From: Oehlia diaphana | Taxonomy: Eukaryota; Glomeromycota; Glomeromycetes; Glomerales; Glomeraceae | Assembly: GCA_003833135.1 (NCBI GenBank) | Contig: QZLH01000297.1 | Span: 28,539-92,538 of the forward strand | DNA length: 64,000 nucleotides | Direction of reading: 5' to 3' | Part shown: piece after piece, positions 35,691 through 47,015 of the stretch | Layout of the letters: the number at the start of each line of letters is the position of its first letter | How positions within the stretch are numbered: the stretch's first letter is position 1 | Position numbers and translations under genes: made by a program | Notes under the pieces: model-generated | Told to the model about the DNA's origin: nothing | The model's database searches: none | The model's input: the letters and a program-made list of their open reading frames with translations, nothing else

Positions 35691-37642
35691 AAAAACTTAC
35701 TTTAATAAGGTAATTAATCTTGATTCTTTTAATGTGTTCTTTGAACCTAATAATACCTTTCGGACCTTCAAGTTACTTTCCCTTCATTCTATCATAAATT
35801 CACCTACACTTTTATGAGTATTGAAATGAACGTACGCGTAGCTATTATCCATCAAATTTTTATTAAAACTTGATTAAATATATCAACCATTATTAATTAT
35901 AATTACCCATTGGTCTTCTTTTAATTTATGTGCACAAATGGAAAGTTTTGATCCAGTCTTGTATCTTGAATTGCACCTTCAAAATATCTAGGATTATCTG
36001 AATTTTTATCTATTATGAAGGAAGATACATAATCGTTTCTTCTCCCTTCATAAAAACTTTTTCACCCCAAAAGAGGTCGCATTCATTTCACCGACAATCA
36101 TTTCACCGACATCTCACCGACAAGGGAATTTAGGATTAAAGTTAGTGTTGGGTAAGAAATTAGGGTTGGGATTAGGTTAGGGTAAGTGGATTAGGATTTC
36201 AAAACTGTGAAATGATGAAATAAGTCAGATCCATTAAATTAAGTTACATTAATTTCTTCTTCAACTTTAAGAAATTCGTATAGATTAATTAGGGGTTTAT
36301 ATATCTTGGTCACAATCATTTCATTCAATTTTAGTAAATATTGTAAATATCGCATTAAAAAAAAAAAAAGATAACGAAAAATTATAATTAAATATTATGA
36401 AATTAGAGTTAAAAAATTAAAAAAATTCCACATAAAGGACCTTACGATAAACTTATAACGTAATTAGTGCAGTATTTAGTGCATTGCTTAAGTGCTGAGA
36501 ATCGATTCTCGAGAATCGATTTTACTATGTTTTGTCGATTTTCGATTAATCGATTCCAATCCCGACTGTTATCCATTAGATACGGATTATCGACAACCTA
36601 ATTCTTTAAATAAATCCGATTTGTAGACCTCCGTTTTACTGGCTTATTTATCCATATTCATATATCTTTTTTTCATTACATGATTATATAACTCATCTAA
36701 TGTAAGCCATTCCTATAATAGAGATATTATTTAAACCTGTTTTCAAGCTCGTTGAAAATGCTAGTATGGTGCATAACATTTTTATGTAATTTGGGTTATG
36801 CTTTTTTTAGATTAGCTTATAATGATGTCAAAAAAAATTATTTGACAATGGAAAAAAAAACTAAACTTCTTTCCAAACAAAAAAGTGATATAACAGATGC
36901 CAAATATGATGTTAAAAAAGCGCATAAAAAATAATTATAAAAATAATTTATTATCTTTTAAAATCATTAATGCTATTACTGCAAATTAAATATTTTTGCA
37001 ATCAATGCGTTTCTAGCTTTTCTAGTCCTATTCTTACTTCCTAAAAAAAGAGTGGCCCTAAAAAAAAGAAACTACCGGTTAAAAGAAATAAAAGAAAACA
37101 ATCAATCCATTGACTGATAAAAAAAAAAGCGATTCTAAAAAAAAAAAGTAGTAAACACTTATCAAGATGTTTCTAGTTCCACTTCCTTAAAAAAGCAGTC
37201 ATAAAAAAAAAGACAATACGAAAATAAAGTTCCATATACCGAGGCATTTCTAGTTTCATTCCTAAGAGACCAATAGACAAAAAGACGTAGAAATTTACCG
37301 GAAATGTGAAAGAGCAAAGAAATAAAAGGAATCAGTAATATGATGCTAGGACTCGCATTAAATGGCCTAAGATTCGCGTACTATCTCCTTCTTTGATAAC
37401 ATCACACATTTCATTTACTTCTCTAGCATTTTTCCACTTCTGTAAAAATTCGCCCATATCGGGCTTATTTTTTAACTTTTGTATGCGCACTAATTTGAAG
37501 TTTTGAATAAATCCGCATCTTTCAAAAACAATGTCAAACGCGCAGCCGTTAATTCGTCGAGAGAACTGCTCTTAATTGAGATTACCCGATCTTGTATAAA
37601 AGAAATGTTGAGATTCTTGGAACTTAGAAAAAAGTGGTAGCT
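35691..37642. other. Intergenic region with short repeats
   Basis: It includes three 'CACCGACA' copies spaced 10-25 bp at 36084-36120, mirrored by 'GTGAAATGATGAAAT' near 36205 as in a small inverted element. Degenerate TTAGGG-like words lie at 36130-36200. A perfect 22 bp palindrome is at 36500-36521 (AATCGATTCTC plus its inverse). A 60-codon frame at 36752-36934 has a hydrophobic start and a Lys-rich end, but nothing else supports it as a gene. Lys-rich broken frames follow to about 37300. Confidence 0.45.
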
Positions 37643-38110
37643 ATGGAAGAAAATGCAGAGTTCAAGACCAAAGTTGTAAAATTAGAACAACTTTTACTAC
37701 AAGAAAGTCCTCAGATTCGTAAGACGCTGTCACTTATCATCTCCAATTGAAACTGCAGAGCTTATTTCAAAGTCATTATGCGATAGCAAGAGGGAAGTCC
37801 CAAGGCGTGGTAACAACACTCCTCTCCCTATTTTTCATGTTTTTGAAACACGTCGCATAACTATTCTGGAATCCAAGCCTTTAGCAAGTAATCGACTAAA
37901 AGGGCTAATAGGTTCTAGATACATCAGTTAAGACTGAAACTTTGAGCATAGGCCCTGAAGTCGTTACGCGATAGCAAGGGAGAAGTCCCACGGCGTAGTA
38001 ACAACACTCCTCTCACTATTTTTCATGTTTTTGAAACACGTCGCACAACCATTCCAGGATCCAAGCCTTTAGCAATTGATCAACTAAAGGGCTAACAGGC
38101 TCTAGATATG
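37643..38110 (+). pseudogene. Relic of a dispersed coiled-coil family with internal duplication
   Basis: A frame starting at 37643 reads EENAEFKTKVVKLEQLLLQE and then loses phase. A second frame reads SLCDSKREVPRRGNNTPLPI and on to LKGLIGSRYIS with a stop near 37935. The second segment is repeated at 37960-38109 with stops (SLRDSKGEVPRRSNNTPLTI). The 'ENAE...KLEQ' coiled coil is, as I recall, common in Rhizophagus repetitive gene families. No complete gene remains. Confidence 0.5.
37772..38109 (+). repeat. Two direct copies of a ~150 bp segment
   Basis: Copies at 37772-37922 and 37960-38109 share about 85-90 percent of bases by eye, including the stretch 'TTTTTCATGTTTTTGAAACA'. They are separated by 37 bases. 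They derive from the coding sequence of the relic above. Confidence 0.85.
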
Positions 38111-38269
38111 CCAATATGGAGAGAACGGATGGTTTCGCGTATAATTTTGATTGACGATCTTGATAAATTATTAATACTTTTGATGATTGGCTAATGATCA
38201 CCTGATGTATACACGTCTCCTCATTTCCTCATAGGATTCATAAAAGCGCGTCCCAGGAATATCTGAAAA

Positions 38270-40427
38270 ATGCCCAACTCGGCAAAGGTGAAATTCGTGC
38301 AAGAAAACTTAGCAAAGTTTAGTATAATCACTTTTTTCAAAAAATACAGTTACTTGCATAGCTCTCGCAATGCCGCCCAGGAAGATCTTAGAAAATGTTT
38401 AGAAATTATCAGTCACACTGGTAAAGCCAAAGAAGCAAATATTGCGAAATCGTATCTAGCTAATCTAGACGTAAGGCACTAATAATATAGGTATTGGTCA
38501 TTATTGCCTACTATTATACTCATGTTGCATCTTTATATCATATAGAATATGTTTAAATCCAAGCTTGCCGAGGATTTTTGGCGGAAACTTGAGTTAGGAC
38601 ATTTAGAAGAAAAAGTAAAATTCTCTAAGGCTGGTAATCGAAACCGAAATAGTTTCATACCGTCCATTAGATAGAAAAAACTATTTAATACCACTCTGTA
38701 ATCTAGGAAAAACATAATAAGACACTTATAATTAACGTTTATCGGGAGCACGATGCTATTAGTGGCCTAGTGACCTCTGAAACCGAAGGCTTAAGCCAAC
38801 AACACCGTGTATCTTCTAATGATGACGTCCTTTCCGACTTTTCCAATGATAAAGACCTTTCCAATGATAACGGTCCTTCCAATGACGACAACCTTTTCAA
38901 TAATGACGATAATGATTATCTTTCCAATGATAACAATGATGACTTTTCTAACGGAGGGAAAGATAAAGAATATGAAGGTGACGTGGATGTTACCGACCTA
39001 TGTGAGCCACATGTGATGGAAGCTGAAACTGGAAAAGAATTAACTTCAGATGAATGGGCGGAAGTACATGCGCTAGTGGAGAGTTATCGATTAAAAATAT
39101 CGAAGACGAAGTGTTTATACAAGTAAGTTCATCTTTATTTTATTGTTCAATACTATCAAAACTTAAATTGACATTTTCTAGTCCACTTTTTTACCACATT
39201 GTTGACCATTCAGGTCAACACGGACCAACCACAAAATTGCTTAATAAATATATGCCATCGATGCGCCGGTCACTGCCTAACGTGAGCTTTGATTTACCAA
39301 GTCTTTCAGATGGGCAAGATAAATTTTTTGATGAACTATTTGCTGTAATTATAACATTGCATCTCCTTGAGGTCTTTAATTGTGAAGACATTTGCTAAGA
39401 TATAATAATATAGGCAGAGGATCTACAAGATATTCGCGCGAGTACGCCTGAACAACGAACTGTCAAGAAATTGGTTTATAGGATGTGAGTTGACATAAAA
39501 AGTTTTATTAGTTTTATTAAAGATGATGATATCTAATTATTTTACCATTATTATTTTATCATCATTGTTTTTTCTTTTAGCAATGATGCGATAAATTGCC
39601 CAAACAAAGACGTCATCTCAGAATATGAACATACCATGCGCAATGTGATCCCATTCATTGACGCATCAATCAGAGATGTGCCTGATTACGTTATACAATA
39701 GTGAGTTGGCTCTTGATAATTTATTACATATCAAAGAAGCTAATTCTTCACACATAAAAAATCCACTAGTTTTGAAAGTACACTTCGCGCCACGGCAATA
39801 CGTCGTAACTCGGGTGGAGACCCTACAGAGCGTGCACGAATGGGATATAGAGTAGATGTGCTTATCAAATTTAATGGCCTTCATTGGAGTCCTGACCTTG
39901 GATGTGGAGAGGTATCAGGTGGACTTCCGAGGTGCACTTCTGCTAAAGAGTGGATGGATACCCTTAAGCTCGGGTGGGAATTGCGTGATGTGTGGGTTTT
40001 GACCCAAGATCAGTTAAATGGAGTTGATGCCAGTGCTTTAGTCGTGTGGGGCTTTACTGTTGTTGGTAAGTGATAAGTTTCAGCCTGACATATTTATTTT
40101 TCTTACTAATTATATCGTGTTTGATTAAACATTTTAGCCCGCACAATTCGCATTTACGCACTCACAGCTGCTGGTGGCTTGTTCCATCTTATACTTGCTT
40201 ACGAAGCACCTATACCATCATCAAGATGGGACATATGTAACACCAAAATCGCTTATTGCACCATGTTAGGATTTTTGCAAAAGTTGGACGCTACCAAGAA
40301 GATGCTCGTCAATCTGAACAGCGAAAGAACAAAAATACTATGCACCGGAGTAAAACGGAAGAAGTTGTCTGCTTTGTTTTGTTCTCCACCAATTACAGGG
40401 TCACCAGCTAAAAAAAAGAAAAAATAA
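38270..40427 (+). pseudogene. Multi-exon lineage-specific gene, 5' half broken, 3' half intact
   Basis: The 5' part starts with an ATG at 38270 (VKFVQENLAKFSIITFFKKY). It has a GTAAGG donor at 38471 and continues at 38546, but then meets stops at 38671, 38698 and 38728. From about 38731 another frame runs through an Asp/Asn/Ser-rich stretch and six well-formed exons: to 39122, 39182-39371, 39414-39484, 39581-39700, 39770-40065 and 40138-40427. These encode about 350 residues ending in a Lys tail. The segment GYRVDVLIKF...GCGEVSGG has the spacing of a PD-(D/E)xK-type nuclease core (Asp, then Glu-x-Ser where Glu-x-Lys is usual), a weak and tentative reading. The family appears lineage-specific. 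The downstream exons may still be expressed from another start. Confidence 0.6.
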
Positions 40428-42348
40428 AATTTGGTTTTTTGTAAACTGAATAGTTTCGTTAATGTTGTGTAATAATGATCTTTTTGAGAACAAAGAAATT
40501 CCCTGCGCCACAAAACGCCGTTGCCTGCGAGCTCAATTGAACCCGCCCACATAGGATTTATAATTTTTGCATAGTGTGTGATATGCATCGGAATAATAAA
40601 AAGAGTTTTTTGCCTAGTATATTTGGAAAGATGCCTGTAAGTTACACATATTTGACAGATGTTTAACATCTATAAATTATTAACCAAGAACAATTGTTAA
40701 TGTTTCTTTTTTAATAATTTATTTAAAGGTTTTACTATTTTAAAAAAATCTTAAACAAATTTTTATTATAACTGTAATATATTTTTCTTTATTATATATT
40801 TCAGAAATCCTATATATTACAGATTCTTTTTAATATTTTATTTACAATTATTATTAATTAGTACACTTATTATTAATGTAATAAAAACTAAGATTTTCTT
40901 TTTTAGATAAAATCTTGACTATTTTATCATTCTAAATTTTTCCAATAATTTATCTATTTTCGATAAAAGTAATTTAATACTGCTACTATTTTAATTTTCT
41001 ATAATTTACAAAAGCCTATAACTTTCCTTTTTTACTACTAGTTGATATAGTTGATATTTTTAAGATTAAAATATGGAAATATTTGGAATTGATTAATTTT
41101 TCATATCTTTTAAATCATTAATTCTATTAATTCTGTAACTTTAAGTAGTAAAAACATAAATCATATCAATTTTAATATTTTATTTTAGTATATTTTAGTT
41201 GTTATTATACTGAATTTCATTATACTTTTTTTTTTACATTTATCTTATTGAAATACAATATTGAAATACAATAGGTTTTTTTAATAATTCAATAATTAAT
41301 AATGAATTATATACAGTAGTTATTTTGAATTTTATATTTTTAATAAAATAATTATTAAATGGAAAAGTTTAAATGTATTATGTATATTATTTTTCTTTTA
41401 AAAAAAACATAAAATGAAGTGTCTTAACAGTAAATTAAATGATTTATATACAAATTATGGTAAAATAATTACCTGGTGAGCCATGAATGCTGTTCACAGT
41501 TGTTTATAATAAAAATTGGTGCTTGGGGGCACGTTAAATGATCAAAATTAGTATAAAATTAAATATATATATATATATATTTTCAGGAACTCGCCTAGAA
41601 TCCGCTAATTCCCTTCTTGAAAGTGTTTCCATTTTACCAATTGCCACTTTATAGCTTCGCTATTACTCCTGATATTTTTTAATCATCGAAAAATAATAAA
41701 AATGACTTGAACAATTATTGCTTTTTAACGATTAAGACAAATTTATTATAAATTATTTTTTTTTTTACAGACAAATTACCCTTAAGGGGAGCAGTGCTTT
41801 ATTTAAAAAATAATATCTACGTAAACATAAAAATTTCTAACTGAACCACACCACCCGGCTAGCAGATGTTCACAATGAGCATATATTATAAACATTAAGT
41901 ATATATAGATTTTATATACAATATTTAAATCATTTAATCCTATTTTCAATAAATTCATGATATAATATTCCTTAGATTTCGCCCATCAACTAATTTTATA
42001 ATTCATTTACTTCTTCATCTTCGATCACATTTCTTGAGGAAATAATTCCATTTGCTGATAGTGTATCTCTTAATCAGAAAATATTTTCCTTTTCATTAAA
42101 ATTTCATTTTTAAACTTCACTACGATGATATAATTCTTGTAATTCTGACAGACTACAGAAGATTTCTGAAATTTTGTGAATTAATCGACTAACATTAACA
42201 AACATTTATTCGAAGGTTATATGATATAAAGTTCAGCATCTCTCTCAAAGGCTATCTTGAAATGCAAGTTGATTGCTTTCTAATTTCGTCCAAGAATTAG
42301 AGAATCCTGCTCGGTTTCTCTTGATGTGATCCTGGTTAATGTTAATTT

Positions 42349-42383
<35 letters not shown>

Positions 42384-42668
42384 CCCTTGTTCTTCAAACA
42401 ATGTGAAGATCTATTTTTACATGACAAAGTCATTTACAATTTCGAGAAATGAACACATCATTTTGAACATCAACTTTGGGATTGAATGCCCTTTTCAACA
42501 ATCTTGATGAGAGAGATTCTCATCGCATCTATTAATATATCAAGCATATAGAAGGCCCGCCGATATAATGATAGGTGTCGTAGATCTAATATAACAGTCT
42601 ATAATAACACAACAAACATATACGAAAGCTGCTTTGCAGTTGTTTTTGCAAATTTGTTCAGGTAGATA
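40428..42668. other. AT-rich intergenic region
   Basis: No gene is supported. It contains a (TA)15 microsatellite at 42351-42380 and a shorter one at 41562-41580. A few GC-richer words at 41515-41650 do not form a recognisable element. Confidence 0.45.
42351..42380. repeat. (TA)n microsatellite
   Basis: This is an uninterrupted run of 15 TA units. Confidence 0.95.
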
Positions 42669-43162
42669 GGAAATGAAGAGTTTGTAAATGATCTTGAAAG
42701 TGATGATTCAAATGTCAAGTTCCTTAACATAACTCAGCGATTGAAAGCATCGGAGTGAAATTAACTCATAATCCTGCGGGTATAGATAATTTACTTATCA
42801 TATATAATTCGTTCAAAGTATAGTCCAACGTCTATATAAACGATCGTGACGTACTCCAGTATGAAATGCCAGAGAAAGGTTAGAGACGAAAGTCCCAAAC
42901 AAAACACCGGTATGAATGTTTTTCCGACATACTTCTCTTATTGCTTCTTGAACTAGTTTCTTTAGATACGAAGTGCATAGTTTACGAACTAATTAGATAA
43001 TTGGCGAAGCACGAAATATTTTATTCATATGAAACGGGTTTATGTATAGGTAGCCCACAGGCATTATCACTAAGTCTATGTACTACAATAAAGTTGAATG
43101 AACATATATGTGCATTTACAGTACAACTTGATACAAAGACACGTATAGAAGTATTAAAATAG
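42669..43162 (+). pseudogene. Decayed gene of unrecognised family
   Basis: Forward frames read GNEEFVNDLESDDSNVKFLN, then after a one-base shift VKLTHNPAGIDNLLIIYNSF, NVYINDRDVLQYEMPEKG, QTKHRYECFSDILLLLLLEL, VSLDTKCIVYELIR, LAKHEIFYSYETGLCIGSPQ and TIKLNEHICAFTVQLDTKTR, ending in TAG at 43162. Single stop codons at about 42810, 42882 and 42990 interrupt an otherwise continuous frame of about 140 codons. The few lesions suggest fairly recent loss. I do not recognise the family. Confidence 0.6.
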
Positions 43163-43421
43163 TTTTTTCCCTTTCACTAACCATTTGTGAAATACTTCGA
43201 TTATCGGCTGATCCTTTACTTTTTTGATGGTTTTAAAAATGTGACAATTGATCAGGCCATGCCCTCCTATTTATTTATTTATTCAACCCCCTCAGGTGAT
43301 ACTAAAATAATTATAATTTATTTACATTTGGAATTACTACTCCGAACCGAATGTTCCGTTCAATGACTTATATAAAAGATACCAATTTTCTATATTTTCT
43401 CCTCATTTATTTCATTTTATC

Positions 43422-44594
43422 ATGGAATTACGTCAAATAATAAAAGTAATAAAAAATCATTTAACTCATCATGAATCATTTATAGCAAATGAATTGGTAA
43501 AACAAAATCCACCAAAATGGTATTGTAAAAATAAGAAATTAATATACGAAATGGCTACCCCTGAAGGGGCAGATTCATTTCATGGTAAATTGGAATATAC
43601 AAGATGGGAAGAATTTCCTTTACCGAAATCTTTTAAAGGTGAAAGTGATAATCCTCAAGGGGGAAAAGAAATGAAGATTGAAGTTAGGAATGATGTATTT
43701 GATTATTCGTCACCTGAAGATGATAACACGGTAAATTGGTATATTAATTTTGCGGATAAACATGTATTTGGATATTATGGAGGAAATTTATTCGCGCAAG
43801 ATGAAAGTCAATGTTTAGAACATCCAGTATTATGTTCACTTCGAGATTATCTTGTAAAAGGAGATCAAGAGAGTTGTTTTACAACTGCACGTCCAATTCT
43901 CACTAAAGATTCAAACTCATCATCTTTTATATCAACACCAATATTAGTTAGAGGAGTAGAAAGAAAAGTACAAGTAAAAACTGATGTTAATAAAAATGAA
44001 AAACGACCATTTGGATTATATGGAAACCGATTTGCACATGCATCACCTGAAGCCATTAAATTAGCGACAACAATATATGATAAAAGGATTGATCCAAAAA
44101 CAGGAAATCCTTATTATTCTAATATCATTGCCATTGAAGCTCCAAAATATGGACATGGAAAATATACTTTTAGTACTATTAAAAGAATATTGGCTACCGC
44201 TTATTCAGGATTTCTTGCTGCTAAATTTGAGAGTTTGGTAGAAAAAGGAATACTTGAAAGAAATCATGAAGAGAATCAAGAACATACTAAAATAAACATT
44301 AACGAAGAAGAAAGTGTACCAAAACCGAGAGTGATTATTCATACAGGAAATTGGGGATGTGGTGCTTATGGTGGTAATATTACTATTATGTCTTGTTTAC
44401 AAATTGCGGCTGCTCATTTAGCTAGTATTGATAAAATTATTTATCATGCCATGGGTAACCAAGATGAATTTAATTCTGGTTTGCAAGTTTATAATGAATT
44501 AATTAAAGATGTAGATGGTGATGTTAAAATTGATGATTTTATTAAAAATGTCGAATTGAAAGATTTTCAATGGGGCCTTAGTAACGGGACTTGA
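43422..44594 (+). CDS. PARG-like ADP-ribose glycohydrolase (macrodomain superfamily)
   Basis: This is a single-exon frame of 390 residues. INFADKHVFGYYGGNLFAQDE (about 108-128) corresponds to the PARG signature, where a Gly-rich loop is followed by Gln-Glu-Glu; here it reads GG-NLFA-QDES. The later HTGNWGCGAYGGN (307-319) followed by LQIAAAHLASIDKIIYHA matches the C-terminal ATGNWGCG.FGG block of PARG proteins. The family hydrolyses ADP-ribose chains from modified proteins. The second acidic residue being Asp-Glu rather than Glu-Glu leaves activity uncertain. An atypical bacterial/fungal PARG-related subfamily is more likely than canonical PARG. No signal peptide is seen, so it probably acts in cytosol or nucleus. 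A TATA-like 'TATATAAAAG' lies about 50 bp upstream, at 43370. Confidence 0.75.
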   Translation: MELRQIIKVIKNHLTHHESFIANELVKQNPPKWYCKNKKLIYEMATPEGADSFHGKLEYTRWEEFPLPKSFKGESDNPQGGKEMKIEVRNDVFDYSSPEDDNTVNWYINFADKHVFGYYGGNLFAQDESQCLEHPVLCSLRDYLVKGDQESCFTTARPILTKDSNSSSFISTPILVRGVERKVQVKTDVNKNEKRPFGLYGNRFAHASPEAIKLATTIYDKRIDPKTGNPYYSNIIAIEAPKYGHGKYTFSTIKRILATAYSGFLAAKFESLVEKGILERNHEENQEHTKININEEESVPKPRVIIHTGNWGCGAYGGNITIMSCLQIAAAHLASIDKIIYHAMGNQDEFNSGLQVYNELIKDVDGDVKIDDFIKNVELKDFQWGLSNGT

Positions 44595-46144
44595 AAAATA
44601 TTTATTGTTATTTATTTATGACTTTTTTAGTTATGTATTAATAAATTTCGGACTGAATTCCGGTTGTAAACATGCTTCTTACAAATTGAATGTTGTACAA
44701 ACAATCTTTAATTAAATACTGAGTCATAAACACAAACAAAAATGTTAAGTTACAGGTCCAGATTTTTTTTTTTTTCTTTGAAAAAAAAGAAGTAGTAAAT
44801 TTTTTAAAACATTATTCCGATACTATTTATACTTCCAATCAAATTTGAATGATATTATGGGAATTTTTTTGTAAAAGATCTTCGGATTTTCGACGAGTCA
44901 AAATAATAAACACTATAATAGAAATATTACTCTTTATATGTTAATTTTTTTTTTTAACAAAATAAAAAAAAAGGTAAAGATGACATCCAATCATATTGTA
45001 TGCAATGTCAGTCAACATGTAAGGGATGTTTTGTGATCAGTTTCATATATTTTTTGTTCATTCTTGAAACTAAACTAGTAATTTTCCGAAATAAAAAGTG
45101 ATCTACGTTAAGGATATAAAGCAAAAGGAAAGAAATAAAAGTAATTTTTTTTAAAGTTAAAAATATCTGGGGAAAGACTAAGCGATTATTTGAAAGAATG
45201 AATGTGATCTTCTCACGGTAGATTAATCTATTTGGTTTATATCTGCAGTGGGTATTGTTTGAAAATATTGTTCATTTATTTTTATTTGTGCTTGCATTTT
45301 TTAATTATATAGTTAGCTACTTTCCTTAGCGAAGCTGACGGGTGTCAGTAAAAAATTTCCTGTCAAATGTACATACAGTAATTTTTTTTTTTTTTTTCTT
45401 CATCATAAAAGGCGTAAAAAATTAAGGTTTTATTTTACGCCCCAAAATTTATATATTGATAACTTAAAATTATTTATTGAGAAAATCAACAGGAAATATT
45501 ACTGGTAATCATCCTAACGCACTATATTTTTAGCTTAAAACCTCATTGATGATCTTATGACATTTTTAAACAACATACAAACCGATGGAGAACGGGAAAA
45601 ATCTATGAACTATGAAATTTATTTTATTTACTTTATTCTCTGAGCTGATAAGGGACAAAGAAATAAATATTGGCTGTTTTCTATTTTACCTTCTATTATT
45701 ATTTTAAACAAGGTACTACATTAAATGACGTAGTTAGAAGTCAACGGACTATTATATAACCCAAAAAATAGCGCGCAATGTATTTATAGTTTATACTTCT
45801 CCTGTAAATTTCTATCCAATTTAAGTTTAATTCAAGTTTATCAGTTTGTGTTTGATTATCCAATTACTCCATACGGAAAACTTGCTTTTTTTAATAAAGT
45901 ATAAATAAAGGAAGCGTGTTTTTCAAGTTTTTTTTTTTTTTAAAAAAAAATTTAAAAAAAAATAAACGAAACATCTATTATCGTTTTAAAGCCTTTTAAG
46001 TTCTAGTGAAATTTTTTTTTTTTTTTTTTTCATATAAATAGATTATACCTATTTTTTTACAATTTATTTATTTATATTTTTTGTAACGGTTTTCTTTTTT
46101 TAACGAAAAAAAAAAGGTTTCTTTTCTCTCATCAGGAATTCATA
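44595..46144. other. AT-rich intergenic region
   Basis: I see no gene. Long poly-T tracts occur at 45380, 45930 and 46010. The final 100 bases are probably the 5' region of the CRIB gene. Confidence 0.45.
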
Positions 46145-46677
46145 ATGGGTAGTTGTATTTCTTCTTCACAAAAGCAAGCAAAACTAGATGTCGGTATTAG
46201 TTCTGCAACATACTCACAAACAATAAATAAAAAACCTGTCAACAACCGTTTTCACGAAAATGATAATGTAAATGGTTCTCCTACTAATAATAATGCTAAA
46301 AAAGCTAAAGTTATTAAAAAACAAAAAAAGAAAATTCATAAAGGTCTTATCGGCCTCCCTTCTAATTTTCAACATACCGGTCATATCGGTATCACCGAAT
46401 TGCGTAGTGGTAAAGTTGACGTAAGTGTTGTAATCCACAATTAAAGTTAAAAGTCCTCATCAAATTTTGTTTTCTTCTTTCTAATTTGTTTGTTAATTTT
46501 AGCCCGAAAAAATTAAAAATCAAATGGCTGAAGTTGCAGCTGCTCTTAGTTTAGAAGGTTTGAATATAGGATCCACAATTCCATCAGCTAATGATACCAA
46601 TACCAATAATAATGATATCAAGAATCCTGAAACTCCCACGCTTACGTCAATTTCCTCAGAACAACAGATTGTTACTG

Positions 46678-46732
<55 letters not shown>

Positions 46733-47015
46733 TAGACCAATTTCTCTTCAAAATGAATCTCTATTTAAAGTTAAGGTAAATTAATCCTCATTAATCCTCA
46801 ATTAATGAATGCATTAACTAAAAGAGAATATGACAAATAAAATTTCTTTTTCTTTGCAGAGAAAACCAACTTTAACACCAATTTCTTCGCCAGTGCAGCA
46901 ACAACGGCAATTACCATCTTCTACATTAAATCCTGTAGTTGATCCAATGACTGAAATCGTTGCTGCACTGAAAATGCCAATTGATGGAAATTTTGATCAA
47001 AAATTAGTGGTTTAA
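46145..47015 (+). CDS. Small lipid-anchored CRIB-domain protein (Cdc42/Rac effector)
   Basis: Exons 46145-46420, 46503-46775 and 46860-47015 (all phase 0) give 234 residues. The start MGSCISS fits N-myristoylation at Gly2, with Cys4 as a likely palmitoylation site. A basic patch (KKAKVIKKQKKKIHK, 52-66) leads into the CRIB motif IGLPSNFQHTGHIG (69-82), matching ISxPxxFxHxxHxG. CRIB motifs bind GTP-loaded Cdc42 or Rac. Lipid anchor, basic patch and CRIB together resemble the small Cdc42 effectors (SPEC type), so a role in polarity or hyphal growth at the plasma membrane is likely. The rest is Ser/Thr/Pro-rich with an Asn run encoded by an AAT microsatellite (46677-46730). The second exon continues directly from CRIB (PEKIKNQMAEV). 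Confidence 0.85.
46677..46730 (+). repeat. (AAT)n microsatellite encoding poly-Asn
   Basis: About 17 AAT units lie inside exon 2 of the CRIB gene. The tract is in frame and read as Asn codons, so length changes would alter only a linker. Confidence 0.95.

Noticed and set aside
36752..36934. 60-residue frame with a hydrophobic start, resembling a small secreted protein
   Set aside because: The hydrophobic stretch is followed by Lys-rich low-complexity sequence and broken frames. Without transcripts it cannot be told from chance.
46520..46779. Reverse-strand poly-Leu and forward poly-Ile frames
   Set aside because: They are alternative readings of the AAT microsatellite inside the CRIB gene.
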